A stretch of DNA of 64,000 nt from Mycolicibacterium nivoides (lineage in GTDB: Bacteria; Actinomycetota; Actinomycetes; Mycobacteriales; Mycobacteriaceae), in NCBI RefSeq assembly GCF_003855255.1, contig NZ_CP034072.1:5359705-5423704 (forward strand). Direction: 5' to 3'. The number at the start of each line of letters is the position of its first letter. Positions within the stretch are counted from its first letter, which is position 1. Positions 52,836-61,394 of this stretch are shown piece by piece. The notes beneath the pieces are model-generated. The model was not told the origin of the DNA. It ran no database searches and worked only from the letters and a program-made list of their open reading frames with translations. A program made the translations under genes and the position numbers.

Positions 52836-54314
52836 TCACCTCTCAGCCCACGCGTTGTCGGCCACCCATGGTGAGGCGGCCACCGCCACCGACCATGCCT
52901 GTGCCGCCGGGATATCGACCACGGCATAGCGCTTCTCCCCCGCGGCGGTCGCCGCGATCAGGGTGGCCACCCCGGCGCGGCGCTGGAAGAACGTCTGCCG
53001 CACCGTCCATCCGATGATTCCGGCGGTGTCCAGGTGGTCGCGGCGGCGCTCGAGACTCCCGGCGCGGGCCACCAGCCAGCCGTCGCGCACCAGATGACCG
53101 AGGGACCGTGCCCGGTCCGCGGCCAGCACGGCGGCGCCCCCGGCCAACAGTGCCCACAGCACCCACATCCACACCGGCACCCCGGGCACCAGCATCACCA
53201 CGCCCACGAGCACGGGCAGCGTCAGAGCACGAGTCCAGCGCCGCCGCACCGCCGCCGGTCCGTGGGCCACCAGCGTTGCCTGCGCGACACCGGGATTGTC
53301 GATCAGCTCGGCCAGCACCGCCGTGGCGGTGGAAGCAGGGCAGGGCGGCAGCAGGAGTGAGGCCTCCCCCTCTCCGCCGACGCCGGTCATCACCGCGTCG
53401 AGGCGCGCACCGCCGAAGGCCCGCACCAGCAGTGGCTCACGCAGGGTGCCGCCGCGCATCCGCCGCATGTCGTAGGTGTGCTCCCGCAGCCGCAGCAGGC
53501 CGTGCTGCAGGTGCAGCACGTCAGAATCTCTGCGCAGCACCAGATTCCCGTAGGTGAGCAACGACCTCAGCACGGAGAGCACCACCGAAAGCGTCAGGAC
53601 CACCAGCGCACCGAGAACCACGCTGATCAGGACGCCGAGGCGTTCTGCGACCGCGATTCCGGACTGGGCCAGCTCTGAGTTCTGCAGCGCCGCACCCGCT
53701 CCGGCCTGGTAGACCACCCCCACCGCGGCCGCGATCATCGCCAGTCCGGTGAAACTCAGCGGGCTGTAGCTCAGCCACGAGGGCTGCCAGCGGGCCAGTT
53801 CCCGGCCCGCCGGTGCATCCTCGACGGGGACGGCGTCGGCCAGCAGGATCGCGCGCAGCCGGGGCACCTGCTGCGCCTCGACCGCATCGAGGGCAAACAC
53901 GGTGTCGCCCTTGGCCTCCTGGCCGGTGCTGATCCGCAGCACGGTCAGCCCGAGCATCCGGTGCAGCAGCCGGGCATCGGTGGACACCGACCGGATCCGG
54001 TTGCGCGGCACCGACAGCACCTTGCGTTGCAACAGCCCGGTGCGCAGTTGTACCTCATCCGGTTCGATGCGGTAGCTGGTGGTGAACCAGCGCGCCAGGC
54101 CGACGGCGACGGTCAGCGCGATCGCCGCGATGGTCCAGCCGGAGTTGCCGGTCGCCGAGCCCAGCACCACCGCGCCGATCAACAGTGGAATCTGTTGCAG
54201 CACTTCATGGACAGGGTGGACCAGCAGCATGCGCGGGCTCAGCCGCTGCCATGGCGGCCCGATGGCCGGCTCGGCCGGCGGCGGCCCGATGGCCGGCTCA
54301 GCCGGCGGCGTCAC
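52836..54314 (-). CDS. Bacterial PH-domain membrane protein (YdbT-like)
   Basis: 492 residues from GTG 54314 overlapping the stop of the partner gene. Repeating units of a membrane-hairpin followed by a PH-like domain: RWFTTSYRIEPDEVQLRTGLLQRKVLSVPRNRIRSV in parts, then YGNLVLRRDSDVLHLQHGLLRLREHTYDMRRMRG in parts, then DGWLVARAGSLERRRDHLDTAGIIGW. About six hydrophobic segments. The N-terminus has a duplicated nine-residue PAEPAIGPP. In other bacteria YdbS/YdbT pairs are linked to bacteriocin or stress tolerance; the function here is unknown. Confidence 0.8.
   Translation of the reverse strand: MTPPAEPAIGPPPAEPAIGPPWQRLSPRMLLVHPVHEVLQQIPLLIGAVVLGSATGNSGWTIAAIALTVAVGLARWFTTSYRIEPDEVQLRTGLLQRKVLSVPRNRIRSVSTDARLLHRMLGLTVLRISTGQEAKGDTVFALDAVEAQQVPRLRAILLADAVPVEDAPAGRELARWQPSWLSYSPLSFTGLAMIAAAVGVVYQAGAGAALQNSELAQSGIAVAERLGVLISVVLGALVVLTLSVVLSVLRSLLTYGNLVLRRDSDVLHLQHGLLRLREHTYDMRRMRGGTLREPLLVRAFGGARLDAVMTGVGGEGEASLLLPPCPASTATAVLAELIDNPGVAQATLVAHGPAAVRRRWTRALTLPVLVGVVMLVPGVPVWMWVLWALLAGGAAVLAADRARSLGHLVRDGWLVARAGSLERRRDHLDTAGIIGWTVRQTFFQRRAGVATLIAATAAGEKRYAVVDIPAAQAWSVAVAASPWVADNAWAER
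54253..54306 (-). repeat. Tandem 2 x 27 bp repeat at the start of the YdbT-like gene
   Basis: Two nearly identical 27-base units encode PAEPAIGPP twice near the N-terminus. It keeps frame. Confidence 0.8.
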
Positions 54315-54805
54315 GTGGCGTCCTGTTCACCGATCGCCGCGATATCGGTCAGCTGCGCCACCACCCGCTCGGCGACGTCGTCATCGAGGGCCACGATCCG
54401 AACGGCCCCGGCCGAGGACGCCGTCGTCACCGTCACGTTGGCCAGGCCGAACAGCCGGTCCAGTGGGCCTCGGTAGGTGTCCACGGTCTGAACCCGGGAG
54501 ATCGGGGCGATGCGGCGCTCCTGCACCAGCCACCCCGTGCGGGTGTACACCGCGGGGGTGCCGGATCCGACGTTGATGTCCCAGCGGTGCACGCGGTAGC
54601 GCCAGATCGGGACCACCACGACGAACAGGACGGCGCCCAGCACCGTGATGATCGCGGCCGCGGCATGCAGCCAGAGCATCCGGGAGTCGAGGGCGAACCA
54701 GACCACCTGGATCAGTGCGAGCACCGCCCACGGGATGGCTGCGCTCAATGCCCACACCAATGGCGCCTTGCTGCTGGGCGGCTGGGCCGGATCGATCAAT
54801 TTCAC
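54311..54805 (-). CDS. Bacterial PH-domain membrane protein (YdbS-like)
   Basis: 164 residues from GTG 54805 overlapping the HAD gene stop (GTGA). Two hydrophobic segments (PLVWALSAAIPWAVLALIQVVWF, LHAAAAIITVLGAVLFVVVV) are followed by a PH-like domain YRVHRWDINVGSGTPAVYTRTGWLVQERRIAPISRVQTVDTYRGPLDRLFGL in parts. It is the expected smaller partner of the YdbT-like protein, and both are translationally coupled. Confidence 0.82.
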   Translation of the reverse strand: MKLIDPAQPPSSKAPLVWALSAAIPWAVLALIQVVWFALDSRMLWLHAAAAIITVLGAVLFVVVVPIWRYRVHRWDINVGSGTPAVYTRTGWLVQERRIAPISRVQTVDTYRGPLDRLFGLANVTVTTASSAGAVRIVALDDDVAERVVAQLTDIAAIGEQDAT

Positions 54806-55797
54806 TGTGCGAACACCGTCTTCCAGTCGTTCTTCATGTCGACCACGGTCCACCCGTCGGGCCCGGCCTGCTGCAGTCCGGTGACCAGTTTTCCCGAGGA
54901 CGGCGGGTTGGCGTCGTAGGCGTATTCGCGCTCGGCGTCGGTGTGGTGGACCAGCACCCCGAGGCTGGGGCGCGGGTTGTCGATCGTGGTGTACTCCAGC
55001 ATCGCCTGGTCACCGTCGCTGTTGCCGACGGCGAGGATCGGTCGCCTGCCGATGAACTCATGGATGGCCGAGGGCTTACCGGCCTTGTCGTCGACGAAGA
55101 CATAGTCCATGGTCTTGACGAGCACCGGCTTACCGTCCCTCAGTTCGTATTTCGTGGTGCCGGTGGAGCCGACCACCTGCTCGGGCGGGATGCCGTACAC
55201 CCTCTGTGAAAACACCCGCATGAAATCCGCGCCGCCGCCGGACACGATGAAAGTACGGAACCCGTTGTCCCGCAGGTAGGACAGCAGCTGTTGTTGCGGT
55301 TCGTAGGTCAGTTGGTCGTAGGGCCGGTCGAACCGGGGATGTTTGGCGGTCGCCATCCAGTCGGTGACCCGCTGGTCGAACTCGTCGGTGGTCATCCCGG
55401 AGTGGGTGAGCGCCAGGACGCGCAGCAATCCTTCATGTCGGTCACCGGCAAGCAGCGTCGCCACATCGCCCTTCAGCGCCGCCTGCACCATGGGGTCGGC
55501 GGCCAGCGCAGGCTCGTGCGGTGCCCGGCGTTTGAGCTCGTCGACGACGAACGCCGCCTGGAACGGCAGCGGCGCCTCGGTCCAGAGCGTGCCGTCGTTG
55601 TCGAACACCGCGATGCGGTCCTCCGGCGCGACGAAATCGGGTGTGTCGGCGGTGGTGACCCGCTTGACGAACTCGGTGATCGAATTCTTCGCCGATGTGT
55701 CGTTCCACGCGGACAACGGATCTGCGGCACCGTCGTTCGACGAGCACCCGGTCATGCACAGCAACACGGTGAGCAGGACAGCCATCAGGTTGCGCAT
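54802..55797 (-). CDS. HAD-family phosphatase lipoprotein
   Basis: 331 residues. Signal MRNLMAVLLTVLLCMTGC with lipobox Cys C18, so the enzyme is anchored outside the cytoplasmic membrane. HAD motif I VFDNDGTLW (D66, D68), motif II IVSGGGADF, motif III around DDKAGKP and motif IV GNSDGDQAM. Exported HAD phosphatases of this class are common in mycobacteria with unknown substrates. It is the first gene of a three-gene operon with the PH-domain proteins. Confidence 0.83.
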   Translation of the reverse strand: MRNLMAVLLTVLLCMTGCSSNDGAADPLSAWNDTSAKNSITEFVKRVTTADTPDFVAPEDRIAVFDNDGTLWTEAPLPFQAAFVVDELKRRAPHEPALAADPMVQAALKGDVATLLAGDRHEGLLRVLALTHSGMTTDEFDQRVTDWMATAKHPRFDRPYDQLTYEPQQQLLSYLRDNGFRTFIVSGGGADFMRVFSQRVYGIPPEQVVGSTGTTKYELRDGKPVLVKTMDYVFVDDKAGKPSAIHEFIGRRPILAVGNSDGDQAMLEYTTIDNPRPSLGVLVHHTDAEREYAYDANPPSSGKLVTGLQQAGPDGWTVVDMKNDWKTVFAQ

Positions 55798-55842
55798 GGC
55801 TCCCAGACTGCTATGGCGTCGGGGTGCCGTCCAGCACCGGAC

Positions 55843-56244
55843 CTATCGAGCCGGATACTCGTCCGTCATCTTCCGCAGGTACGGACAGTCCTCAGCGGGA
55901 TTCTCGTCCGGGCAGGTCAGCAGGTGCTCAAGATGCGCCTTGGCTTCGGCCAGCCGATCTTGTTGCCGCTCAATCGCCCCGAGGCGGTCGAGCACGGCAT
56001 CGCGCCAGTCATGGTTACCCGCGGTGAGAATGGTCTCGATCTCGTCGAGACTCAGGAGGCCGCGTTCCCGCCACACCTTGATCAGCCCGATCCGGTGGAG
56101 TTGCTCCGGGCCGTACAACCGCCAACTGGACCGGCGCTGGGCCGGATGGAGCAGGCCTCGTTTCTCCCAGTACCGCAGTGCCGATTCGGCCAGTCCGAAC
56201 CGCCGCGCGGCCGCACCGATGCCGATGAAGTCGTCGTCACTCAT
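55843..56244 (-). CDS. MerR-family regulator with C-terminal cysteines
   Basis: 133 residues from ATG 56244 (GTG 56262 gives six more). MerR helix-turn-helix IGIGAAARRFGLAESALRYWEKRGLL in parts (8-32), wing SSWRLYGPEQ, a long dimerisation helix (about 80-110), then C111 and C120 in TCPDENPAEDCPYLRK. The two cysteines could sense metal or redox state. Divergent from the flavoprotein gene at 56341, whose promoter has the 19-base spacer typical of MerR control. Confidence 0.85.
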   Translation of the reverse strand: MSDDDFIGIGAAARRFGLAESALRYWEKRGLLHPAQRRSSWRLYGPEQLHRIGLIKVWRERGLLSLDEIETILTAGNHDWRDAVLDRLGAIERQQDRLAEAKAHLEHLLTCPDENPAEDCPYLRKMTDEYPAR

Positions 56245-56282
56245 GTCACCCACCGCATTCACGGCCTTGATCTAAAGCCGAC

Positions 56283-56313
56283 TTGAAGTGCTCTTGTTAG
56301 GTCACCCTAACTA
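56283..56313 (+). promoter_or_regulatory. MerR-type promoter with spacer palindrome
   Basis: TTGAAG (56283-56288) and TAACTA (56308-56313) are 19 bases apart, the abnormal spacing that MerR activators correct. The spacer and -10 region hold the inverted repeat GTTAGG-TCAC-CCTAAC (56296-56311). Confidence 0.6.
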
Positions 56314-56340
56314 ACTTGGCGCGGAAAGAAAGGCCCTCCC

Positions 56341-57636
56341 ATGGGGAACGAATACATCGAGACCGTCATCGTCGGCGCCGGCCAGCAAGGCTGCGGAGTG
56401 GCCGGAGCGCTCCAGGAAATCGGGCGCGAGGCGATCGTGTTCGAGAAGGGCGAGGTGGGCCAACGGTGGGCGCACGAACGGTGGGACAGCCTGCTCGTCG
56501 GGAGCGGCAACCGGTCGATCCGGCTGCCCGGGTGGGATTACGACGGCGACGACCCGTTCGCTCTGCCGTCGGGACCGCAGGTAGCCGGCTATCTGCGGCG
56601 CTATGTGCGGGCCCGCAACCTCACCGTCCGTGAGCGCACGCCGGTGCAGGCAGTCGAGGGTCGGTTCGGTGGGTCCGACGACGACGTGCGGTTCAGGACC
56701 CGCCTGCACGACGGCGGGACGGTCGAATCGCGCAACCTCGTCGCGGCCGTCGGCGGCTACGCCCAACCGCGCAAGCCCATCCTGTCGTGCGACATCGATT
56801 CGACCATCCACCAAACCCATTCGTCCGACTACCGCAATCCCGGCTCGCTTCCGGGCGGGTCGGTCCTGGTGGTCGGTGCGGGCATCAGTGGTCAGCAGAT
56901 CGCCGACGAACTGGTCGACGCCGGCCGACGGGTCTTCCTGTCCGTGGGACGGCACCGAGCATGGCCCCGGCACTACCGCGGCCGCACCATCCACGAATGG
57001 ATGCACGTGTTCTCGCTGTACGACGACTTCGTCACCGCAGGCGCCGACCACCGCTCACGCCTCCCTGGATTGCCGGTGTGCGGCAACAGGCTTGGCACCG
57101 CCGAACTCAATCTCGGCACGTTGGCCGAAAAGGGCGTCGTACTGGTCGGGTCGGCCCGCGGGGCACGTGGAACCGTGCTGACACTGGAGGACAACGTCAT
57201 CGACATCGCCGAGGAATCCGCACTCTCGTTGCGAGAGGTGATCAACAAGATCGACGCCGGACTGCGCGACCGCGGCTTCGTCGCCCCCGAGGCTGCGACG
57301 GCACCGGTCGTGAATCTCGATGTGATCGCGGGCTTCGATACGCGGCTCGACCTGGTTCGCCACAACATCTCAACCATCGTCTGGTGCACCGGATTCCGCC
57401 CTGACTACCGGATTCTGCCCGCACACGCGCTCGACGAGAACGGGGCGCCACTTCAAAAGGGCGGCATCCTGGGCGCACTCCCCGGCCTGTACTACGCGGG
57501 GCTGCCCGACGGGGACTCGCTGGCCCGGACAGGTCTGGCCGCTGTCGCGGACAACGGGCGGTACATCGCCGGCCAGATCCACATCGATCACGTGATGCGG
57601 TCGAGGCCCTCGACCTCGGTGATCGCAACAGTGTGA
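56341..57636 (+). CDS. FAD-dependent monooxygenase-type oxidoreductase (CzcO-like)
   Basis: 431 residues. Two Rossmann motifs: FAD VIVGAGQQGCG (9-19) and NAD(P) VLVVGAGISGQQIA near 176; WDSLLVGSGN resembles the flavin monooxygenase core, and the late TIVWCTGFRPDY is the usual second FAD/NADP signature. Substrate unknown. Controlled in all likelihood by the divergent MerR gene. The GAG QQG variant in the first motif is unusual but compatible with FAD binding. Confidence 0.82.
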   Translation: MGNEYIETVIVGAGQQGCGVAGALQEIGREAIVFEKGEVGQRWAHERWDSLLVGSGNRSIRLPGWDYDGDDPFALPSGPQVAGYLRRYVRARNLTVRERTPVQAVEGRFGGSDDDVRFRTRLHDGGTVESRNLVAAVGGYAQPRKPILSCDIDSTIHQTHSSDYRNPGSLPGGSVLVVGAGISGQQIADELVDAGRRVFLSVGRHRAWPRHYRGRTIHEWMHVFSLYDDFVTAGADHRSRLPGLPVCGNRLGTAELNLGTLAEKGVVLVGSARGARGTVLTLEDNVIDIAEESALSLREVINKIDAGLRDRGFVAPEAATAPVVNLDVIAGFDTRLDLVRHNISTIVWCTGFRPDYRILPAHALDENGAPLQKGGILGALPGLYYAGLPDGDSLARTGLAAVADNGRYIAGQIHIDHVMRSRPSTSVIATV

Positions 57637-57654
57637 GGCACAACGGCACACCCG

Positions 57655-57660
57655 TAGAGT
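57655..57660 (+). promoter_or_regulatory. -10 box of leaderless SDR (Rv0439c-like) transcript
   Basis: TAGAGT is followed by seven bases and ATG 57668. Confidence 0.5.
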
Positions 57661-57667
57661 TCGAACC

Positions 57668-58591
57668 ATGAGCGCCAATTCCAAGTGGACCGAGGCCGAC
57701 GTTCCCGATCAGTCCGGCCGGATCGCGATCGTCACCGGCTCCAACACCGGTCTGGGCTACGAGACCGCCCGCGTGCTCGCCGCCAGGGGCGCGCACGTCG
57801 TCATCGCGGTACGCAACCTGGACAAGGGCCGTCAGGCCGTCGACCGGATCACCGCCGCCGTGCCGAAGGCAGACCTCAAGCTGCAACAGCTGGATGTGGG
57901 CTCGCTGGATTCGGTCCGTACCACTGCCGGCGAGCTCAAGGCCGCCTATCCCCGCATCGATCTGCTGATCAACAACGCCGGGGTGATGTACCCGCCCAAG
58001 CAGACCACCGTGGATGGTTTCGAGCTGCAGTTCGGCACCAACCACCTCGGGGCGTTCGCCCTGACCGGTCTGCTGCTGGATCACCTGCTCCCGGTCGACG
58101 GGTCACGCGTCGTCGCGGTCGCCAGCATCGCCCACGACATCCAGGCCGGCATCCACTTCGATGACCTGCAGTGGGAACGCAGCTACAACCGGGTCGCCGC
58201 GTACGGGCAGTCCAAGCTGTCGAACCTGCTGTTCACCTATGAGCTGCAGCGGCGTCTGGCAACCAAGAACGAGCCGACGATCGCGGTGGCGGCCCACCCC
58301 GGGATCTCGGACACCGAACTCACCCGGCACATCCCCGGCGCCGGGCTGCCGGGCGTCGGCAGGGTCACCGCCCTCCTCGTCAACAGCGCGGTGAAGGGCG
58401 CCCTGGCCACCTTGCGCGCCGCGACCGATCCCGGAGTTCGGGGCGGCCAGTACTACGGACCGGACGGATTCCGGGAACTGCGCGGCTACCCCAAGCTCGT
58501 GACCTCCAGCAAGCAGTCGCATGACGAGGAGCTGCAGCGCCGGCTATGGACGGTGTCCGAAGAGCTCACCGGCGTCACGTTCCCGGTGTGA
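57668..58591 (+). CDS. Short-chain dehydrogenase/reductase (Rv0439c-like)
   Basis: 307 residues. NAD(P) motif TGSNTGLG, NNAG, catalytic Ser in VASIAHD and YGQSKL with Tyr and Lys. It has the Rv0439c position directly before moeA. Its paralogue lies at 31481-32404 under TetR control; the two share long identical blocks such as GFELQFGTNHLG. The moeA start follows two bases after the stop. Confidence 0.9.
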   Translation: MSANSKWTEADVPDQSGRIAIVTGSNTGLGYETARVLAARGAHVVIAVRNLDKGRQAVDRITAAVPKADLKLQQLDVGSLDSVRTTAGELKAAYPRIDLLINNAGVMYPPKQTTVDGFELQFGTNHLGAFALTGLLLDHLLPVDGSRVVAVASIAHDIQAGIHFDDLQWERSYNRVAAYGQSKLSNLLFTYELQRRLATKNEPTIAVAAHPGISDTELTRHIPGAGLPGVGRVTALLVNSAVKGALATLRAATDPGVRGGQYYGPDGFRELRGYPKLVTSSKQSHDEELQRRLWTVSEELTGVTFPV

Positions 58592-58593
58592 CG

Positions 58594-59781
58594 ATGCGGA
58601 CCGTCGAAGAACACCAGAAGATCGTCGCGGAGCTCATCAAAGCCCGTGCACCACAAGATGTTCCACTGAACGACGCGCTCGGCCTGGTGCTGGCCGCCGA
58701 TGTCGTCGCCCCGCTGTCACTGCCCGGCTTCGACAACTCCGCGATGGACGGCTACGCCGTCGTCGCCGACGACGTCGGAGGCGCCACCGAGGACACCCCG
58801 GTGCGGTTGGCCGTCGCCGAGGACATCCCGGCGGGCCGCACCGACCCGCTGACGCTGCAACCCGGAACCGCGCACCGCATCATGACCGGGGCCCCGCTGC
58901 CGTCCGGCGCCACCGCGGTGGTCCCGGTCGAGGCCACCGACGGGGCGACCGACACGGTGACGATCCGCGCGGCCGCCCGGGGTGGCCAGCACATCCGCCG
59001 CGCCGGAGAGGACGTCACCGCAGGCACCACCGTGCTGCAGGCCGGTCAGGTGATCAGCCCGGCCGCCCTCGGGCTGGCCGCGGCACTGGGACTTGCCACA
59101 CTGCCCGTGCTGCCGCCGCAGCGCGTGATGGTGATGTCCACCGGCACCGAACTCGTTGCCCCGGGCACCGAACTGCAGCCGGGCCAGATCTACGAGTCCA
59201 ACGCGGTGATGCTGGCCGCGGCGGTCCGCGACGCCGGCGCGCAGGCGACCATCGCCCCGATGTCCGCCGACGACGTCGACGCGTTCCGCGCCGCGCTGGC
59301 CGCGCATGCCGTCGACGCAGACCTCATCATCACCACCGGCGGGGTCAGCGCAGGCGCATACGAAGTGGTCAAGGACTCCCTGTCGGATCAGGTGGAGTTC
59401 GTCAAGGTTGCGATGCAGCCCGGGATGCCGCAGGGGGCGGGGACGGTCGACGGTGTTCCCATCGTCACGCTGCCCGGCAATCCGGTCAGCGCACTGGTGT
59501 CGTTCGAGGTGTTCGTCCGCTCACCGCTGCGCGCCGCGATGGGCCTCGCTGAACCGGACCGGCCGCGGCGCACCGCGCAGCTGACCGAGGATCTGACCTC
59601 GCCGCGTGGAAAACGGCAGTTCCGGCGGGGTGTGCTGACCGGGGATTCGGTGAGCAGCTACGGTCCCCCGGCCTCGCATCATCTGCGCTGGCTCGCCTCG
59701 GCGAACTGTCTGCTGGAGATAGGCGAGGACATCACCGAACTTACGGCCGGGTCGACGGTTCCCGTCTGGGACCTGAGCTAG
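58594..59781 (+). CDS. moeA: Molybdopterin molybdenumtransferase MoeA
   Basis: 395 residues from ATG 58594, two bases after the SDR stop. Inserts molybdate into adenylylated molybdopterin. Family features: [32 protein letters not shown] in parts, [23 protein letters not shown] and [15 protein letters not shown]. Corresponds to moeA2 (Rv0438c) by neighbourhood. Likely co-transcribed with the SDR gene. Confidence 0.94.
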   Translation: MRTVEEHQKIVAELIKARAPQDVPLNDALGLVLAADVVAPLSLPGFDNSAMDGYAVVADDVGGATEDTPVRLAVAEDIPAGRTDPLTLQPGTAHRIMTGAPLPSGATAVVPVEATDGATDTVTIRAAARGGQHIRRAGEDVTAGTTVLQAGQVISPAALGLAAALGLATLPVLPPQRVMVMSTGTELVAPGTELQPGQIYESNAVMLAAAVRDAGAQATIAPMSADDVDAFRAALAAHAVDADLIITTGGVSAGAYEVVKDSLSDQVEFVKVAMQPGMPQGAGTVDGVPIVTLPGNPVSALVSFEVFVRSPLRAAMGLAEPDRPRRTAQLTEDLTSPRGKRQFRRGVLTGDSVSSYGPPASHHLRWLASANCLLEIGEDITELTAGSTVPVWDLS

Positions 59782-59803
59782 CGATTCCGACTCCACCCGC
59801 ACG

Positions 59804-59809
59804 TAGAAT
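59804..59809 (+). promoter_or_regulatory. -10 box of leaderless psd transcript
   Basis: TAGAAT is followed by seven bases and ATG 59817. Confidence 0.6.
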
Positions 59810-59816
59810 CCTCCCG

Positions 59817-60515
59817 ATGGCCAGACGCCCCGACCTCCAGTCCGGACCAGAACGCCTTGCGGCGCTGGTGCGATCCAGTGTTCCGCCGATGCATTCGGCG
59901 GGCCTACCGTTCGTCGGCGCCAGCCTCGCCGTCGCGGCCCTGGGCCGCAAGCACCGCTGGGTGCGCCGGGCCGGCCTGTTGGCCGCCGGGGCGAACGCGG
60001 CGTTCTTCCGGCACCCGCCCCGGGTGGCGCCGACGCGCCCCGGCGTGGTGGTCGCCCCCGCCGACGGGCTGGTGTGCCTGATCGAGGACGCCGTCCCGCC
60101 GGCCGAGCTGGGCTTGTCCGACACCCCGCGGCCGCGGATCAGCATCTTCCTGTCGGTTCTCGACGCACACGTGCAGCGGGCACCGATCGGCGGTGACGTG
60201 GTGGCCGTGCAACACCGCCCCGGACGTTTCCATTCGGCCGAGCTCGAAGCCGCGAGCGAGGACAACGAACGCAACAGCGTCGTCATCCGCACCCCCGAGG
60301 GCACCGAGGTGATCGCCGTACAGATCGCCGGGCTGATCGCGCGACGCATCGTGTGCAACGCGCACGTCGGCGACAAGCTCGACATCGGCGAGACCTACGG
60401 ACTGATCCGGTTCGGCTCCCGACTCGACACCTATCTCCCTGCTGGTTCGAAACTGCTCGTCACCCGGGGCCAGCGGACGCTGGCCGGAGAAACCGTCCTG
60501 GCGGAGTTGCCATGA
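59817..60515 (+). CDS. psd: Phosphatidylserine decarboxylase
   Basis: Makes phosphatidylethanolamine from phosphatidylserine. 232 residues, the short form. The self-cleavage site that gives the pyruvoyl group is RFGSRLD with S201 (FGS-type rather than the LGST of E. coli). D117 and H119 in [10 protein letters not shown] match the conserved catalytic residues. FRHPPR (64-69) is the usual N-terminal motif. The stop overlaps the pssA start (ATGA), so product and substrate enzymes are co-translated. Confidence 0.95.
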   Translation: MARRPDLQSGPERLAALVRSSVPPMHSAGLPFVGASLAVAALGRKHRWVRRAGLLAAGANAAFFRHPPRVAPTRPGVVVAPADGLVCLIEDAVPPAELGLSDTPRPRISIFLSVLDAHVQRAPIGGDVVAVQHRPGRFHSAELEAASEDNERNSVVIRTPEGTEVIAVQIAGLIARRIVCNAHVGDKLDIGETYGLIRFGSRLDTYLPAGSKLLVTRGQRTLAGETVLAELP

Positions 60516-61393
60516 TCAAACCCCGCATGCGACCCCCGTCATTGATCAAGGGACGCATGAAACCGCCGCCGTTCAGCGTGCGGATGCTGCCCAGTGCCAT
60601 GACGGTGGCCGCCATCTGCCTTGGCTTGTCGGCGGTCAAGATGGCGCTCGACAACCGGCCCACCGAGTCGATGGCGTTCCTGGCGGTCGCGGCGATCCTC
60701 GACGCGCTCGACGGCCGGGTCGCGCGGATGCTCAATGCCACCTCCAAGATGGGCGAGGAGATCGACTCCCTGGCCGATGCGGTGAATTTCGGTGTCGCCC
60801 CGGCCCTCATCGTCTACGGCACCCTGCTGTCGCACTCGCGGGTCGGGTGGATCGTGGTGCTGCTCTACGCGGTGTGCATCGTGTTGCGGCTGGCCCGGTT
60901 CAACGCATTGCTCGACGTGGATCAACCCGCGTACGAGAAGGAGTACTTCGTCGGCATGCCCGCCCCTGCGGGTGCGCTGGGCGCCATCGGACCGCTCGCG
61001 GCCAAGATGCAGTTCGGCGACGGTTGGTGGACCAGCGAGTGGGCGGTGTCGATCTGGATGATCGGCGTCTCGCTGCTGGTAGTCAGCCGGATCCCGATGC
61101 GCAAGATCCACACCTTCGCGGTGCCGCCGAACATGGTGGCGCCCTTGCTCGCCCTGGTCGCGATCGGCGTGGCGGCGTCCGTGTTCTACGGGTACATCGT
61201 GATCATGGTCATCATCGTGGCCTACGTGATCCACATCCCGTTCGCGATACGCACCAAGAAGTGGGTGGCCAGCCACCCCGAGTCATGGGACGACAAGCCA
61301 CAGCAGCGCCGTGCGACGCGGCGCGCGATTCGACGGGCGCAGCCGCACCGGCGGTCGATGGCCCGTCTGGGACTGCGGAAGCCGGGGCGCTGA
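60512..61393 (+). CDS. pssA: CDP-diacylglycerol-serine O-phosphatidyltransferase
   Basis: Membrane enzyme that makes phosphatidylserine. 293 residues, about seven hydrophobic segments. The CDP-alcohol phosphotransferase signature is complete: D64, D67-G, A71-R72, G81, D85 and D89 in [11 protein letters not shown]...GEEIDSLAD. Both ends are basic; the C-terminal 40 residues are Arg/Lys-rich and cytoplasmic. It shares an operon with psd and the AAA ATPase gene, which starts immediately after its stop. Confidence 0.95.
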   Translation: MIKPRMRPPSLIKGRMKPPPFSVRMLPSAMTVAAICLGLSAVKMALDNRPTESMAFLAVAAILDALDGRVARMLNATSKMGEEIDSLADAVNFGVAPALIVYGTLLSHSRVGWIVVLLYAVCIVLRLARFNALLDVDQPAYEKEYFVGMPAPAGALGAIGPLAAKMQFGDGWWTSEWAVSIWMIGVSLLVVSRIPMRKIHTFAVPPNMVAPLLALVAIGVAASVFYGYIVIMVIIVAYVIHIPFAIRTKKWVASHPESWDDKPQQRRATRRAIRRAQPHRRSMARLGLRKPGR

Positions 61394-61394
61394 C

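Noticed and set aside
29067..57636. Accessory region considered as a genomic island or prophage.
   Set aside because: No integrase, tRNA gene, attachment-site repeat, transposase or phage structural gene was seen at its ends or inside.
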